Origin: Arabidopsis thaliana
Taxonomy: Eukaryota > Streptophyta > Magnoliopsida > Brassicales > Brassicaceae
DNA: 64,000 bases
Direction: 5' to 3'
NCBI RefSeq assembly: GCF_000001735.4
Contig: NC_003071.7
Span: 17,459,443-17,523,442, forward strand
Shown here: one piece after another, positions 13,151 through 23,935 of the stretch
How the letters are laid out: every line of letters starts with the position of its first letter
How positions within the stretch are numbered: the first letter of the stretch is position 1
Program-made: the position numbers and the translations under genes
Notes under the pieces: model-generated
The model's input: only the letters and a program-made list of their open reading frames with translations
The model's database searches: none
Told to the model about the DNA's origin: nothing

Positions 13151-15250
13151 TCATGGTCTGATCAAAGTAGTTTGATCTCTTCTGATATATCGCGAAGCTA
13201 ATTGGGTCAAAGGATTTTGTTTTGATTTTAATTAGGTTAGAGGAAAAAATATACACTACATGACAAAAAGGATAAAAATGTGGAATTCTCAAGAAGGTGA
13301 TAAATTTAAAATATGACAACGGACCACCACTTCGAGAAAACTACGTTGGTCCGGTAAATAGCGACTGCTTTTAACCTTCGGAGACATGCTTGTACATGAA
13401 TGATTAGCTAGGGATAAAGATAATGCGATCGATTGTATTTTTCACATTTTTTCAGCGTAAATCGGTAATTTCTAAAGAGCAAAACAAACGAGACAATTTT
13501 TTTAGGGGAGAAACTAAAATATTAAGAGCGAGTGTCGGCAAGTTCAGACCCTACCACGAAAACAAGATAATACACATGTCGCTTAAAAAAGATTGATGTC
13601 TACGTGGCCATATTTGATTAGTTAAACATTCCCGGCAAACTGAGTCACGTATGTCAGCATCATAAAATGAATCTAATGACTTGGAGACACCACTTGTGCG
13701 TGGCCACGTATTTGATGTCACGTTTGAGTGTATTTGTATTTTCTGAGAAGCTTGGTAGTGATTTTAGCAAATTGTTATATCTGTCTGCTATGTCTTTTCA
13801 TCACATTTATGACGCATTATCAACAACATATAAATTCTTTGAATACCGATAACACATATAGGTTACTTTTGTATACGTGTTTCATTTATTTTTGTGAAGC
13901 TAGGTTAATTGAGTGTATTCCGAGTTTCCGACAATAGTCTTAAACTAGACCCAACTAACAACCTTTTCCCATGGCCCAATACATTTCCCTTATCTTTTTG
14001 ATCTGCCATCCACATTGTCTTTTATGTTTATAGATTTCATACAAACCAACATCATAAACATATACAGTTGGATGGCCCATAAAATCACATATTTGGATGG
14101 CCCTTTAAGGCCCGTCATCTACGATAATTTATTCGCCATCCAAAAATATTTTGTTAGTGGTTACTAATTCGAAGTTATTTATGTCTCCGGAGAGAATAAA
14201 ATATCCATATACTGTAATAAACTTGACTGAAAGAGAGCATCCGTATAGATCCCTTAAGCAGACTTATTCCAACATGTTAGATCTTCTGGCAACTCTTGCT
14301 ATATATCCTCAATTATCCCTTTTTCATAAGAAATCCTTACACAAAGATGTTAAATGTAGTAATGTATTTCTTTGGAGAAAGTACAAAGGTACTAAACCAG
14401 AAATTTAGCAACTGAAGTTTTCTCTGCAAACAACAATGTTTTGGCAGAGCAAATTCCTCTCCATCATTTGTTCTTCAATCGAATAATGAGCGGTGGTGGT
14501 ACCCACTAAGCTATATCTTTGTTCCCATAATTTGAAGCATTCTAACTTGTTAAGTTGTTTCTCTTAGAACTATGAACTAAGAAGTCACGTATTCTTACCC
14601 AATCACATTTAGAGCTGTCAAAAATGTATAACTCCGGGGGCCAAACTCAATCCATTTGTTTAAGTGTGTGCATCTTTTTTTCTTTGATAAAACAGTCGGT
14701 GCATCTTGAACATTATAAATATCGTGTCGCTCTCTGTATAATTTTTTTAATGATTTCCATTTATAAAAATAGGATTTTTGTTTCAATTCTATAGCAAACC
14801 TCTGTAATTGAAATTCATCTAAAAAATAGACAGAAGCAAAATGAATTAAATTTGGCACTAAAATACGTGCATGCAAGCAAAATATACATTAGTTATGAAA
14901 TTTACTATAATCTTTGAAATTAAATTAAAAAAAAATGTCGTGTTTCAGTGAGCGCAACCGAAATCCAACTGTATTTCAACCTTTACATAAGAAAAGTCAA
15001 ATTTGTCATAATTATTAGATTTAATCGCATATTAACAAAACTATAGTACGAATATTTTGACAAGTAAATGTGAATAAAATAAAATAAAAAACCAATTTAG
15101 GAGCCACCTGTTGACTCTGAGTCTCTCTCTCTTTCGACCTATAATTTAATAACAAGGACGCGCCACCGAGAGAAGCAGAGATTTGCCTACACCGAGACTC
15201 GATCATCTCCAAGTTGTCTCCTTTTATAATCCACACATTCATACGGACAA
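13151..15250. other. Intergenic between remorin and guanylate kinase 1
   Basis: About 2.1 kb containing two divergent promoters. A telo-box-like GGGTTT lies close to the remorin end near 13091. Positions 13970-14110 contain several GGCCCA/GGCCC motifs (for example at 13972, 14073 and 14108), site II-like elements that might belong to an unrecognised promoter. A short direct repeat at 14668-14707 is listed separately. Positions 15150-15370 look like the transcribed leader of the guanylate kinase gene. ORFs such as 14151-14408 (plus) and 14595-14876 (minus) have no recognisable domain. Confidence 0.55.
14668..14707 (-). repeat. Short A-tailed insertion flanked by 9-bp direct repeats
   Basis: GTGCATCTT occurs at 14668-14676 and again at 14699-14707. 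Read on the minus strand, the 22 bases between them end in an A run next to one repeat copy. That arrangement (target duplication, short body, A tail, target duplication) is what a severely truncated retroposon leaves behind. Polymerase slippage is an alternative explanation. Confidence 0.5.
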
Positions 15251-15645
15251 GGGATTACAAATCGAGACAAAAACTCTGGAGAAAATCGAATCTTCTTATT
15301 GCAATTAAGAACTCTAATTTCTCCTGCAATCCCAAAAAGCATTGGTCTTTCTCCTGTTTCATACTCAAGGTACGAACAAACATGGGTTCTTGTTTGTTTT
15401 GGCTTATTCCCATTGATACCTTTTTTCATTATCGATTTGTGTGTTACGTTACAGATTCTGTCTTTATTTCCATGAATTCTGCATTTGAGTTTTGACTAAA
15501 GTGTTTCATTATTTTCCTTGAGTTCTTGTTGAAAATCAGATAAAGATTTTGTTTTTATTATGCTTTTATTTGATCTCTTATATATGATTGTAGTGCCATT
15601 GGTCAGGCTGTGTTGTTGTTCTTCTTGGAGGCATAGAATCTTTCT

Positions 15646-17634
15646 ATGGTGAGCCTCCTTGGCTAATTCACTCCATTTGCTAGAGAACTCTAGTTTCTCA
15701 ATGGATGGTTACTAAAGTTATCAAATTTTGATTCTTCATTCTTTAATTTCTTCTATTGATAGTTTTTTTTTTCTATTTTCTTAATTGTTGTTATTAGGGA
15801 GAAGCTCCAGCAGTATTAGTGGATCATCCGGAGAACGGACACTCCAATGGTGTCTGTGTGAAATCTGAACCAGAGAACACTGAGATAACAGTCGATGTCG
15901 GCGATCGAATAGTAAGTCCACTTAATGTTTTGATCCAAATCTGTTTAAGCTGGCTGATAATTATCTGACTGAGGTTTATCTTTTGCAGTTTTTGATCGGT
16001 GGAACTCATGAAAGGAACAATTTTTCCATTGGGGTTCAGATTTATGACAAAATCAGTAACAACTGGTGCGCGTGAATGTTATGTAGATTCTTTAAATTCT
16101 GTGACAAGAATTGTACTTGCATGTCAGAAGAATTCTTAAAGATAGAAACACTTTGTGTTGTAGGTTTAGTCCTATTGTGCTTGGGACAGGTCCTAAGCCC
16201 AGCAAGGGGTACTCCGCGTTTGTTCTTGAACAAGGTCGGATTTTGGTTATTAAAAAAGGTTCACCTCGCAACGACTCCATCTGGTTCCTCGAGGTTAGTA
16301 ATTTGTTGCAGTAACTTAGGATGTTGTGGTGTATCAGTTTGGAGTTCTCACCTGTTGGAACATTGATAGGTCGATAGTCCTTATGTGCGGGAACAGAAGA
16401 AGTTACTAAGGAAGGAAGTTGTTGCTTGGAGTAAAGGTGTGAGAGGCAATGCTGAGAAGCCTATTGTTATAAGCGGTCCTTCTGGTGTGGGCAAAGGAAC
16501 GCTTATATCAATGCTTATGAAGGAGTTTCCTTCAATGTTTGGGTTCTCTGTGAGTCACACAACTCGATCTCCGAGGTCTATGGAGATGGACGGTGTTCAT
16601 TATCACTTTGCTGATAAAAAAGTTATGGAGAAAGAAATCAAAGACGGAAAGTTTCTTGAGTTTGCTTCTGTTCACGGTAATCTCTATGGAACCAGCATTG
16701 AGTCCGTTGAAGCGGTAACAGATTCAGGAAAGGTATATAAGAAAGCTTTTGGATTGATCACGGATGCTTTCTGTGTCTTTGATTTGTTAAACAACGAGTT
16801 TTGCTTTTGCCCTACACAGAGATGTATTCTCGACATTGATGTTCAGGGGGCAAGGTCTGTGAGAGCGAGTTCTCTTGATGCCATATTCATATTCGTATGT
16901 CCCCCTTCAATGAAAGAGCTTGAAGATCGGCTCCGTGCTAGGTAAAAAGCAGGCTTTTACAATATGAGTTGTTGATATCTTTCATAACAGTTTCCTGGGA
17001 GATCATTATCAGTTCAACTTCTTAAAAACAGAGGAACCGAGACAGAGGAGCAAATTCAAAAGCGGCTTAGAAATGCTGAGGCAGAGATCAAAGAAGGGAT
17101 ATCCTCGGGTATTTTCGGTCTCATTTTGTATAATGACAACCTTGAGGAATGCTACAAGAAGCTCAAGGTGAACCACCTTTTGTTAATTGCTCAAAATGTT
17201 GTCATGTTCTGAATGCATAACATTACCGGATCTGTTTCCAGAATCTCTTGGGGCTAGATGGACTCGCTCATGTCAATGGTGTAGAAAGTGAGAAACTTAA
17301 CACTATGCATAGTAAAAATAAGTGAATATGGAAAGTAATTGCTTTTGTAATTGTTTGATTCTGCAGTAGAGGGGATCAATCTTCCCATTGAGTACGCAGT
17401 ATCTAAAATGGAAGATAAGATCATTATTCAAGAAACAGGAAAAGAAACAAGGAATAAGTAAGCAGCTAACAAGTAATGATCTTATGGTTCTGATAATCTC
17501 TCTATGCATGTAAAAGTTATAATTTGACCTTGTGGTAAACAATGGTATGCAGGATTGTAGTGGATATATCTTCGCTTAATGGAGGAGCACCGGGTAGAAC
17601 AAGGGGGATTCTTGTCGACGCCATTAAGTTCTAG
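15646..17634 (+). CDS. GK1: Guanylate kinase 1 (cytosolic/nuclear)
   Basis: Transfers phosphate from ATP to GMP or dGMP, giving GDP or dGDP, in nucleotide metabolism. Coding exons: 15646-15648 (the initiator ATG alone), 15798-15911, 15989-16065, 16164-16293, 16370-16732, 16820-16941, 17032-17167, 17242-17287, 17367-17457, 17553-17634; total 1164 nt, 387 residues, all phases consistent. An N-terminal extension (about residues 30-115) with a GxG-rich beta pattern precedes the kinase; plant GK1-type enzymes share it, unlike the short bacterial and organellar forms. The P-loop GPSGVGKG is at 144-151, followed by the GMP-binding SHTTRSPR segment, the HYHF region and [10 protein letters not shown]. 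At least one leader intron is seen (donor after 15369, acceptor before 15594). The ATG sits exactly at a splice donor, so correct splicing is needed for translation. Confidence 0.96.
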
Positions 17635-18615
17635 AAAAAGAACTGTTATTTGAAATAACTTATTTCATTCATTACATTACCGTTTTTCCTTGGACTAGAT
17701 AAACATTCAAAGAGTCTATATGATGATGATGATGATATTGAAAGAGTTTGGTGGTGTTGATATTATTCATTGTAATTTTGTTTGACAAGACTCGAAGAAT
17801 CAAAGTTGATTTTTTATTTTTTTAGTTGTCGATTTTGAACAAGAATCAAATTTAGAAAAGCAAAACTTGAATACACAACTCAAGATTTGGATGTACAAAA
17901 GACTTAGATTGATCGTTGTCCTTTGTTGGGAGGAAAAAGACAGCAGTTAGTGACAGTTAACAGTTGAACTTTTAAAAGCAGCCAATGAAATTACAAAGAG
18001 AAAGACAAATGAAAGAGACAGCCAAAGAACAAGTTGGGACTTTGGAACAAAGCCTCTATGTGTCATGGTCCTTGCATCTTGCTCTCTGCACCGCTGATAT
18101 ACCCCAACTGCTTTTGAATCTTAGGCTCAGGATCACTCTGGTGGGGCCAAAGTCGGTCGGATTGTAGTAAAAGGAAGGTTCGTGTAAGCTCACTAATGGT
18201 TCTGGTCCTCAACATGGTCCTGCTCCACCACTACAGATACTTGTACAAAAGACTTTAGACTCTGCCAAAACAAGCGCGTGGCGTGACGCGCAGGAAGAAC
18301 CAAACAAAGCCTCCTTCTCTTCCAGGAGATTCAAGAGCATCATTAAACTTCTCAGAACTTGATTCACTTGATTTATCATGGTGCTAATGAGTAAACATCA
18401 TCCTCTAATTGGTCCGTACAAAAGGCTCATGGACGCTTTGAGGCCCAATAAAGATGCTTACAAGTTGCAATAGAACATTTACTTTCTCTTAATAGAATTA
18501 AAGATAAAAGTTTAGACCTTACCGAAAAAATGAAACAAGAATCATCAACCTTCACTACTACAGCTGTTGTTAAATCAGATACTCAAACTATACAAACATT
18601 ACTAACTTAGAGCCT
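17635..18615. other. Intergenic with a relatively GC-rich, gene-like stretch
   Basis: The guanylate kinase 3' UTR occupies the first 200 bases and includes a short (ATG)n run near 17720. Positions about 17880-18480 are distinctly richer in G+C and less A/T-run-rich than other spacers here. They contain GCGCGTGGCGTGACGCGC near 18278. A similar short string (GTACAAAAGACTTAGA type) appears at about 17893 and 18243. The only open frame of note is 17985-18167 (60 codons, plus), with no recognisable domain. It could be a non-coding transcript, a long UTR, or regulatory DNA. Confidence 0.45.
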
Positions 18616-20910
18616 TTATGGCTCGTACAACGATTGACTAGACTCTGACGAGTTAGTGGGCGATGATCTTGCACAAGCAAAAGGCGGTGGTGGTGGATCA
18701 ACAGACAATGTACCTTCCAAAACCTTCACCACTTCCCCCATTGATGGTCTTAATCGTTCATCCGTCTGAACACACCAAAATGAGATTCTCAAAACCCGCT
18801 CAAGCTCCTCTACATCGAAGCATCCTTCTAATCCTTTGTCTACAACGGTTTCTTTCCTTCCTCCAATCCACTCTCTATACACCCATTCACTCACTACTCC
18901 TTCTGGTTCGTACCTACCCGTTATTAGAGCTAAAACCGTCTTTCCAAAATCTTCAACATCTTTATCTGCAGCACATAAACCGAATCCATATTCTGTTAAC
19001 TTAGCTTCCAAATCCTCCCCAAGCAGAATGTTTCCGCAGTTCAAGTTCCCATGACTGACAAATTCTCTGCATTCCATGTGGAGGTAACAAAGAGCTTTAG
19101 CCACGCTTAAGCAGGTATCAGTTCTTATCCTCCAAGTTAGTTTCTTGCTTCGTAAAGGGTCAACAATATGGTCAAGTATAGATCCATTCTTAGCATATTC
19201 GTAAACCAGAAACCTCCTGCCTAGCTCGCAGCAATAACCTTCAAGGTTTGCTAGGTTCTTGTGATGCATTGTTCCTATCTTGGATGCAGAGCTCCTAAAC
19301 TTCCTTTCTTCTGTTAATGTTGCTTCCACTTCTTTAACAGCAACAAGTTCATTCTCCGGCATAACCCCTTTGAATATCTGTGGTCCTATGTTATTGTCAA
19401 AGTTATCGGTCATGGCCTTAATCTCATCAACAGAGAATATCATCACACCTTTCGGATTTGTCGCTTTGGAGAATCGTTCAGCTTTCTTCTTAGCTAGCTT
19501 CTTCTTCCTCCGGTAAATGTACACAACGATACCGAGCTGAAATCCAAGAAACAGAACAAGTGTAGTGGAAGTTGCACCGACAAGACAAGGAATACAGATA
19601 CTGTGAGACTTTGTTACAGTCACTGGTGACTCTTTAGAAACATTATTTGGATCAACAGCAATTGGGTCCAAACATGTTTTAACATATGATATCGAACTCA
19701 GAGACGGGTCAGAGTAACCGCTGATATATCGGGTCAGCTTCATGCGACATTGAGGCTCTCCATCGTTCGTGTAAGTGACTGCAGTACAAGCAGAATTCTC
19801 TAAACACAACTTCTTGCATCTCTGGGAGCTAATCTGAGAGATAACAGAATCATTAGCCGGGTAGATCCCATACAACTCCAAGTTCTTGAACTTCACCATG
19901 TTGAAACCAGATTTGCAGCCTGGCTTCTGATAAGGCACCAAGCATTTAGGATCCGAGACCGATACAAAAGCATTAAAAGGGCAATTGCATTCGGTGTATC
20001 CAGAACTGTTAAAGGAACAAACTTGCGAACCACAGGTTGCGAAAACACGACACTGATTCTCAACAGCTTGCCAAACCGGTTTCCAAATCCTTGAATCCTC
20101 GTTCCACGAGTACATTCTCAGATTACCATCCCGGTCAAGCCTAAGAAACCGGAACTTCACAGTGTCGTTATGATCTTCCCCAAAAACAGACCAAACAGGT
20201 CTCATCAGATCTTGATCCTCAAGAAACAGAGCTCCTTCGGAAGTAAGAACAGCCCCAATATTCTTCTTCTTCTTCTTCTTCTTCACAACTTCGTTTCCGC
20301 TTGACCAAAAAGTAATGTTACTCTCCCATCTCAGCTCTAACCTCCCCGAATCCTCCAAGTGAAGACTATAATAACTAGACCTCGAATTCTCACTAGCAGC
20401 TCTTAACATCTCAAAAGCTGGAAACTTTTGGTTTGGAAGCAAAGTATCAGTTGGAGTACCAAAGCTTTGCCAAACAATCTCTTCTCTATCTTTCAACAAC
20501 ACAAGATTACCATCATCACGAAGCAAAGCAGAGGATACAGAGAACCGGTTCGTCTTGCTATTCCAAACCGGAACACCCAACAAAGAATCAAACAAAACCA
20601 ATTCTCCATTACGAGTAAGCTCAAAGTAAGAGCTGTTATCAGAAACGACAACACCTGCTCCAGCAACCCAAACGACCTTCCGTTGATCATAAGGGATTGA
20701 ATTGGAGTTAAACCAGATACCAATGCTGAACCGATTAAGCAAACCAGGTGGATTAAAAAAACCTAGAGCAAAATCACCATTGTTGGATACCCACAAGGTG
20801 TTTTCACCAACAACGAGCTTAGAACCTAATTGAATCTCTGAAACAACAATCTGAAACGCCAAGAAGAACACTAAAGAGAGACACAAAAGCAGAGCTCGAA
20901 GCATCTTCAT
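18616..20910 (-). CDS. G-type (S-domain) lectin receptor-like kinase, predicted pseudokinase
   Basis: Single-exon 764-residue type I membrane protein. Signal peptide about 1-24; bulb-type (curculin-like, mannose-binding) lectin domain about 25-160; S-locus/EGF-like Cys region about 285-325; PAN/apple-like segment about 333-413 (paired Cys at 332, 365, 369, 375, 388, 413); transmembrane helix about 444-466 followed by RRKKKLAKKK; kinase fold about 505-735. The kinase keeps the beta-3 lysine (VAVKE, K526), but the Gly-rich loop is degenerate (NNIGPQIFKG), the HRD motif is HGN (620-622) and DFG is EYG (640-642). Catalytic Asp and Mg-binding Asp are therefore both absent. The extracellular part probably binds glycans or wall ligands, with signalling through partner kinases. 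A seven-lysine run (210-216) comes from a CTT microsatellite at 20263-20283. I recall the locus only as an uncharacterised lectin/PAN family gene. Confidence 0.93.
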   Translation of the reverse strand: MKMLRALLLCLSLVFFLAFQIVVSEIQLGSKLVVGENTLWVSNNGDFALGFFNPPGLLNRFSIGIWFNSNSIPYDQRKVVWVAGAGVVVSDNSSYFELTRNGELVLFDSLLGVPVWNSKTNRFSVSSALLRDDGNLVLLKDREEIVWQSFGTPTDTLLPNQKFPAFEMLRAASENSRSSYYSLHLEDSGRLELRWESNITFWSSGNEVVKKKKKKKNIGAVLTSEGALFLEDQDLMRPVWSVFGEDHNDTVKFRFLRLDRDGNLRMYSWNEDSRIWKPVWQAVENQCRVFATCGSQVCSFNSSGYTECNCPFNAFVSVSDPKCLVPYQKPGCKSGFNMVKFKNLELYGIYPANDSVISQISSQRCKKLCLENSACTAVTYTNDGEPQCRMKLTRYISGYSDPSLSSISYVKTCLDPIAVDPNNVSKESPVTVTKSHSICIPCLVGATSTTLVLFLGFQLGIVVYIYRRKKKLAKKKAERFSKATNPKGVMIFSVDEIKAMTDNFDNNIGPQIFKGVMPENELVAVKEVEATLTEERKFRSSASKIGTMHHKNLANLEGYCCELGRRFLVYEYAKNGSILDHIVDPLRSKKLTWRIRTDTCLSVAKALCYLHMECREFVSHGNLNCGNILLGEDLEAKLTEYGFGLCAADKDVEDFGKTVLALITGRYEPEGVVSEWVYREWIGGRKETVVDKGLEGCFDVEELERVLRISFWCVQTDERLRPSMGEVVKVLEGTLSVDPPPPPFACARSSPTNSSESSQSLYEP

Positions 20911-23845
20911 GTCTGATTTAGAGATCCAACAACAACAGCAAGATACAAGGAAAGAGACACTGGTTTCATCTCAACATGATTCCAAAATCCAAAACCTGTG
21001 TTTCCAAAAATAAAAACCCAAACTTTAAAAGAAGATATTATGAATAAGAACCTCAAAACAAATTTCTACCAGGTATGGCACTTGAAGAAGCTTAATTTCT
21101 TATATTGGACCCACAGATATATCAAATCACCAAGTAAGTATCAACAAATTGACCAGAGCAATTAATAGTGTTGTTGACGAAAAAATTTTGATTTATAATC
21201 TCCAGAAAAAGCTAACTGAACTTTCGAAGAAGAATTGTGGAGGGTATTACTGTAAAGATTGACCATAAAGACAGAGACTTTAAGCTGAAAAATGGGACCC
21301 AAGATATTGAGTTTGAAGGATTTAAAAACTCAATGAGTGGATTACTATAAGAATTTCAGAGAATGAAGCTGTTGTGAAATATGAAGAGGAAGACAGTGAA
21401 GACGCACTAACCAGTAGATGTAGACGAAGAAGCATGAAGAGATTGAAAGAGACGTAGTGAAAACTGAAATGTTGAAGAAGATGATGCAAGTGGTGGATAA
21501 TGTGAGAAATCTCTCAAGGGAGAGTTACAATGAGATGATGAATCTGATAAATTTTTGGGCTTCTCTTCTTTTGGCTAGTGTGAAAAGGAAAGTGGTTTTA
21601 CTTGAGCAATGGATGGTACAAAAGAAAACATTTTTTTTTAAAGCTTTGATTGAACTTTGTCGTTTTCCTTTACGAGTTGTCTTTTAAAAGAATGCAAACA
21701 AGAGAATGTATTTATTTAAGGATTAATAAGTCTTTAAAATCCATAGAACATAAAGACCGAGATTTTAAAAAACCTTCAAGTATATACATGACAATAATTT
21801 ATGGGCAGATTAGGGGTTGCGTTCAATTATTAGTTTCCATATTTAATCAATTCGTTGCCGACTTAGATGATGAATGAAGTAATATAATCAACGAGTTTAG
21901 TGTCCATTTTCTTTGTTACACACTTTTAAAGTTGTAACCTTTTCTTGCAAAACAAATAGTTGTTTCCAGTCTCAACTCTCAACAATAAGAACTTCTAACA
22001 ATGGTCCCTCGTCTCAATAGGTCTCCAAAATCTTGAATTACATTTAGATGATAACCATACATTAATAATGATGATAATAAAGGACCAATAATTCTAGCAT
22101 AATAAAGCACCAATAATTATGATTACGATAACTAACAGTTCTACTGCTGCTTAGATAATAGACTAAAATATGGATAGTTTTGCTCTGTGACTCGCATAGA
22201 CTAAAAATAATGACTTTAGATTTCTTTTTACATTTTTTTTTTTTGATATTTACGATGGATCTCAGTTACTGCTAAATTTATGTATATTCTTTCTTCTGAT
22301 TTGCGGTCATTAACAACAAATTGTATTTATATATTAATTTCAATGTTTTTGGCCAAATGGAAAAATTGAGAAAATCAGAGGTGCTCCGTTCAATATAATA
22401 AATAATAAGAGGGTCAGCTTTAGACAGGCAGGGTTTGACGAGTTGCTTGCCTCGGTTGAAGAATGTCGGGTCCTAGCACTCTAGCACGTGTGTGTCTATA
22501 CTATATTCGTTTCCTTATCTTTTTCGAAATAACGCTTACTTTTAAAAATACTATAAAACTCACTTGTTTTGAATCCAAAAAAGTTACTTGTTGAAAAAAA
22601 GCGAGGCAACTGGGTGCTTAGTTTGACATTTTCTGCGCCAGTAAAGTGATCGGCTAGATTTCTTGTTGTTGTTGTTGTTGTAATAAAACGGCTAGAAGGT
22701 TGATATATAATTCAATTTACACGTATCCGAATTCAAACAGGAGTATATGACACGTTTTTTGAAAGCAGAGGAAGACGTACTAAACTACTAAAGAATAATC
22801 TCGACGTCATAGTCTGGGTTAGTCAAATACATAGGGAACAAATAATTACGTTGTTGCAGATAATGAGCGAGTGGAAGACGAGTGAGATGCCCTTGTTAAA
22901 GCTTTTAGATTACTTTTTTGATTTTCATAGAAGGAAAGGAGACCCTTCCTTTCACTTTTGTTTAGTAGAGAAATAATGCAAAATAACTTTGTCATAAAGC
23001 TCATGCGTTGCATGCAGATTACAAGCCATGAGTGTTAAAATATAATAAAAAGTAATATTTTCCGTTTAAGTAAATCCCCACATAATAATTGTTTCATATA
23101 TTCAATGAAAATATTTAGTCATACAAAACATCAATAATAAAGAAATAACAAAAAGAAAAAAAATTGAGAGGAACGGGTGTGTCATACATTCTATTCATAG
23201 GGTCCATTCATCACTGATCTCTCCAATCTAACATGGAGCAGTTGAGCTAATTGCTTCCCTTTTCGTGTTTTAGATCATAATTCTTACTTTTACTTTCTTA
23301 GCAGCCAATAAATCGGCAATTTTTAAAGAAAATTATGTATATATTAATATATATTATTTTATGCCCATCATATATTTATTCATTTAAACTAATAAATATA
23401 TGACAATCTTGTACAATATGATTTCTTATTTCCAAAACAAATTTAATTGTGTATTTCTCTTCATAAAATTGTATAGGTATGTTGGAGTAGTTAACTTCGA
23501 CGGCTGATATCCTCGAAGTCAAATTCCGTTTATAAAAAGAGAACTAGAAACATAGTTCTACCTCATCTGAGAATACATTAATAATATTAGAGCACAAGAC
23601 AAACCTCTGAAGCAAACAGAGTCTCAAACCACAAAAGATTCACAACACAGGCCCATGTGGAATTAGGCCCAACTGCATAAGGTCAATCAAATCGTTTATC
23701 ACCCGATTTAGTTACCGATTCCAGTTATTTCAGGGAACTCGATAATGTAGAAGAACGGAGAGTTGTGGTACGCAACTATTACAGAAATATCACCACTTAA
23801 TGGTTTCTGTCCTTCCGGAATACCAACCTCTAAAATGACTCAAAA
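20911..23845. other. Intergenic: lectin kinase promoter, no gene supported
   Basis: The first about 550 bases upstream of the receptor-like kinase contain its leader and promoter. The plus ORFs at 21457-21687 and 21650-21877 overlap in different frames and have no domain. A (TTG)n run lies at about 22662-22680. A CACGTG G-box lies at 22485-22490 within a slightly GC-richer patch (22430-22500). Positions 23640-23700 have GGCCCA and AGGCCCAA motifs resembling site II elements. I see no transposon termini or RNA genes. Confidence 0.5.
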
Positions 23846-23935
23846 CAATTTGACAGGCCCAGTTTATTGACCATTTGATTGACAAGATATAATAACGAAG
23901 CCACAAATGGTCAATAAAATGGGCCTGTTAAATTG
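23846..23935. repeat. 32-bp near-perfect inverted repeat (foldback)
   Basis: The left arm 23846-23877 and right arm 23904-23935 are complementary at 30 of 32 positions and separated by a 26-nt loop. One of the two differences becomes a G-U pair in plus-strand RNA. Both arms contain GGCCCA/TGGGCC-type cores. A transcript would form a stem of miRNA-precursor size. A small foldback (MITE-like) element or paired TCP-binding site II elements are equally possible. No gene overlaps it. Confidence 0.85.
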
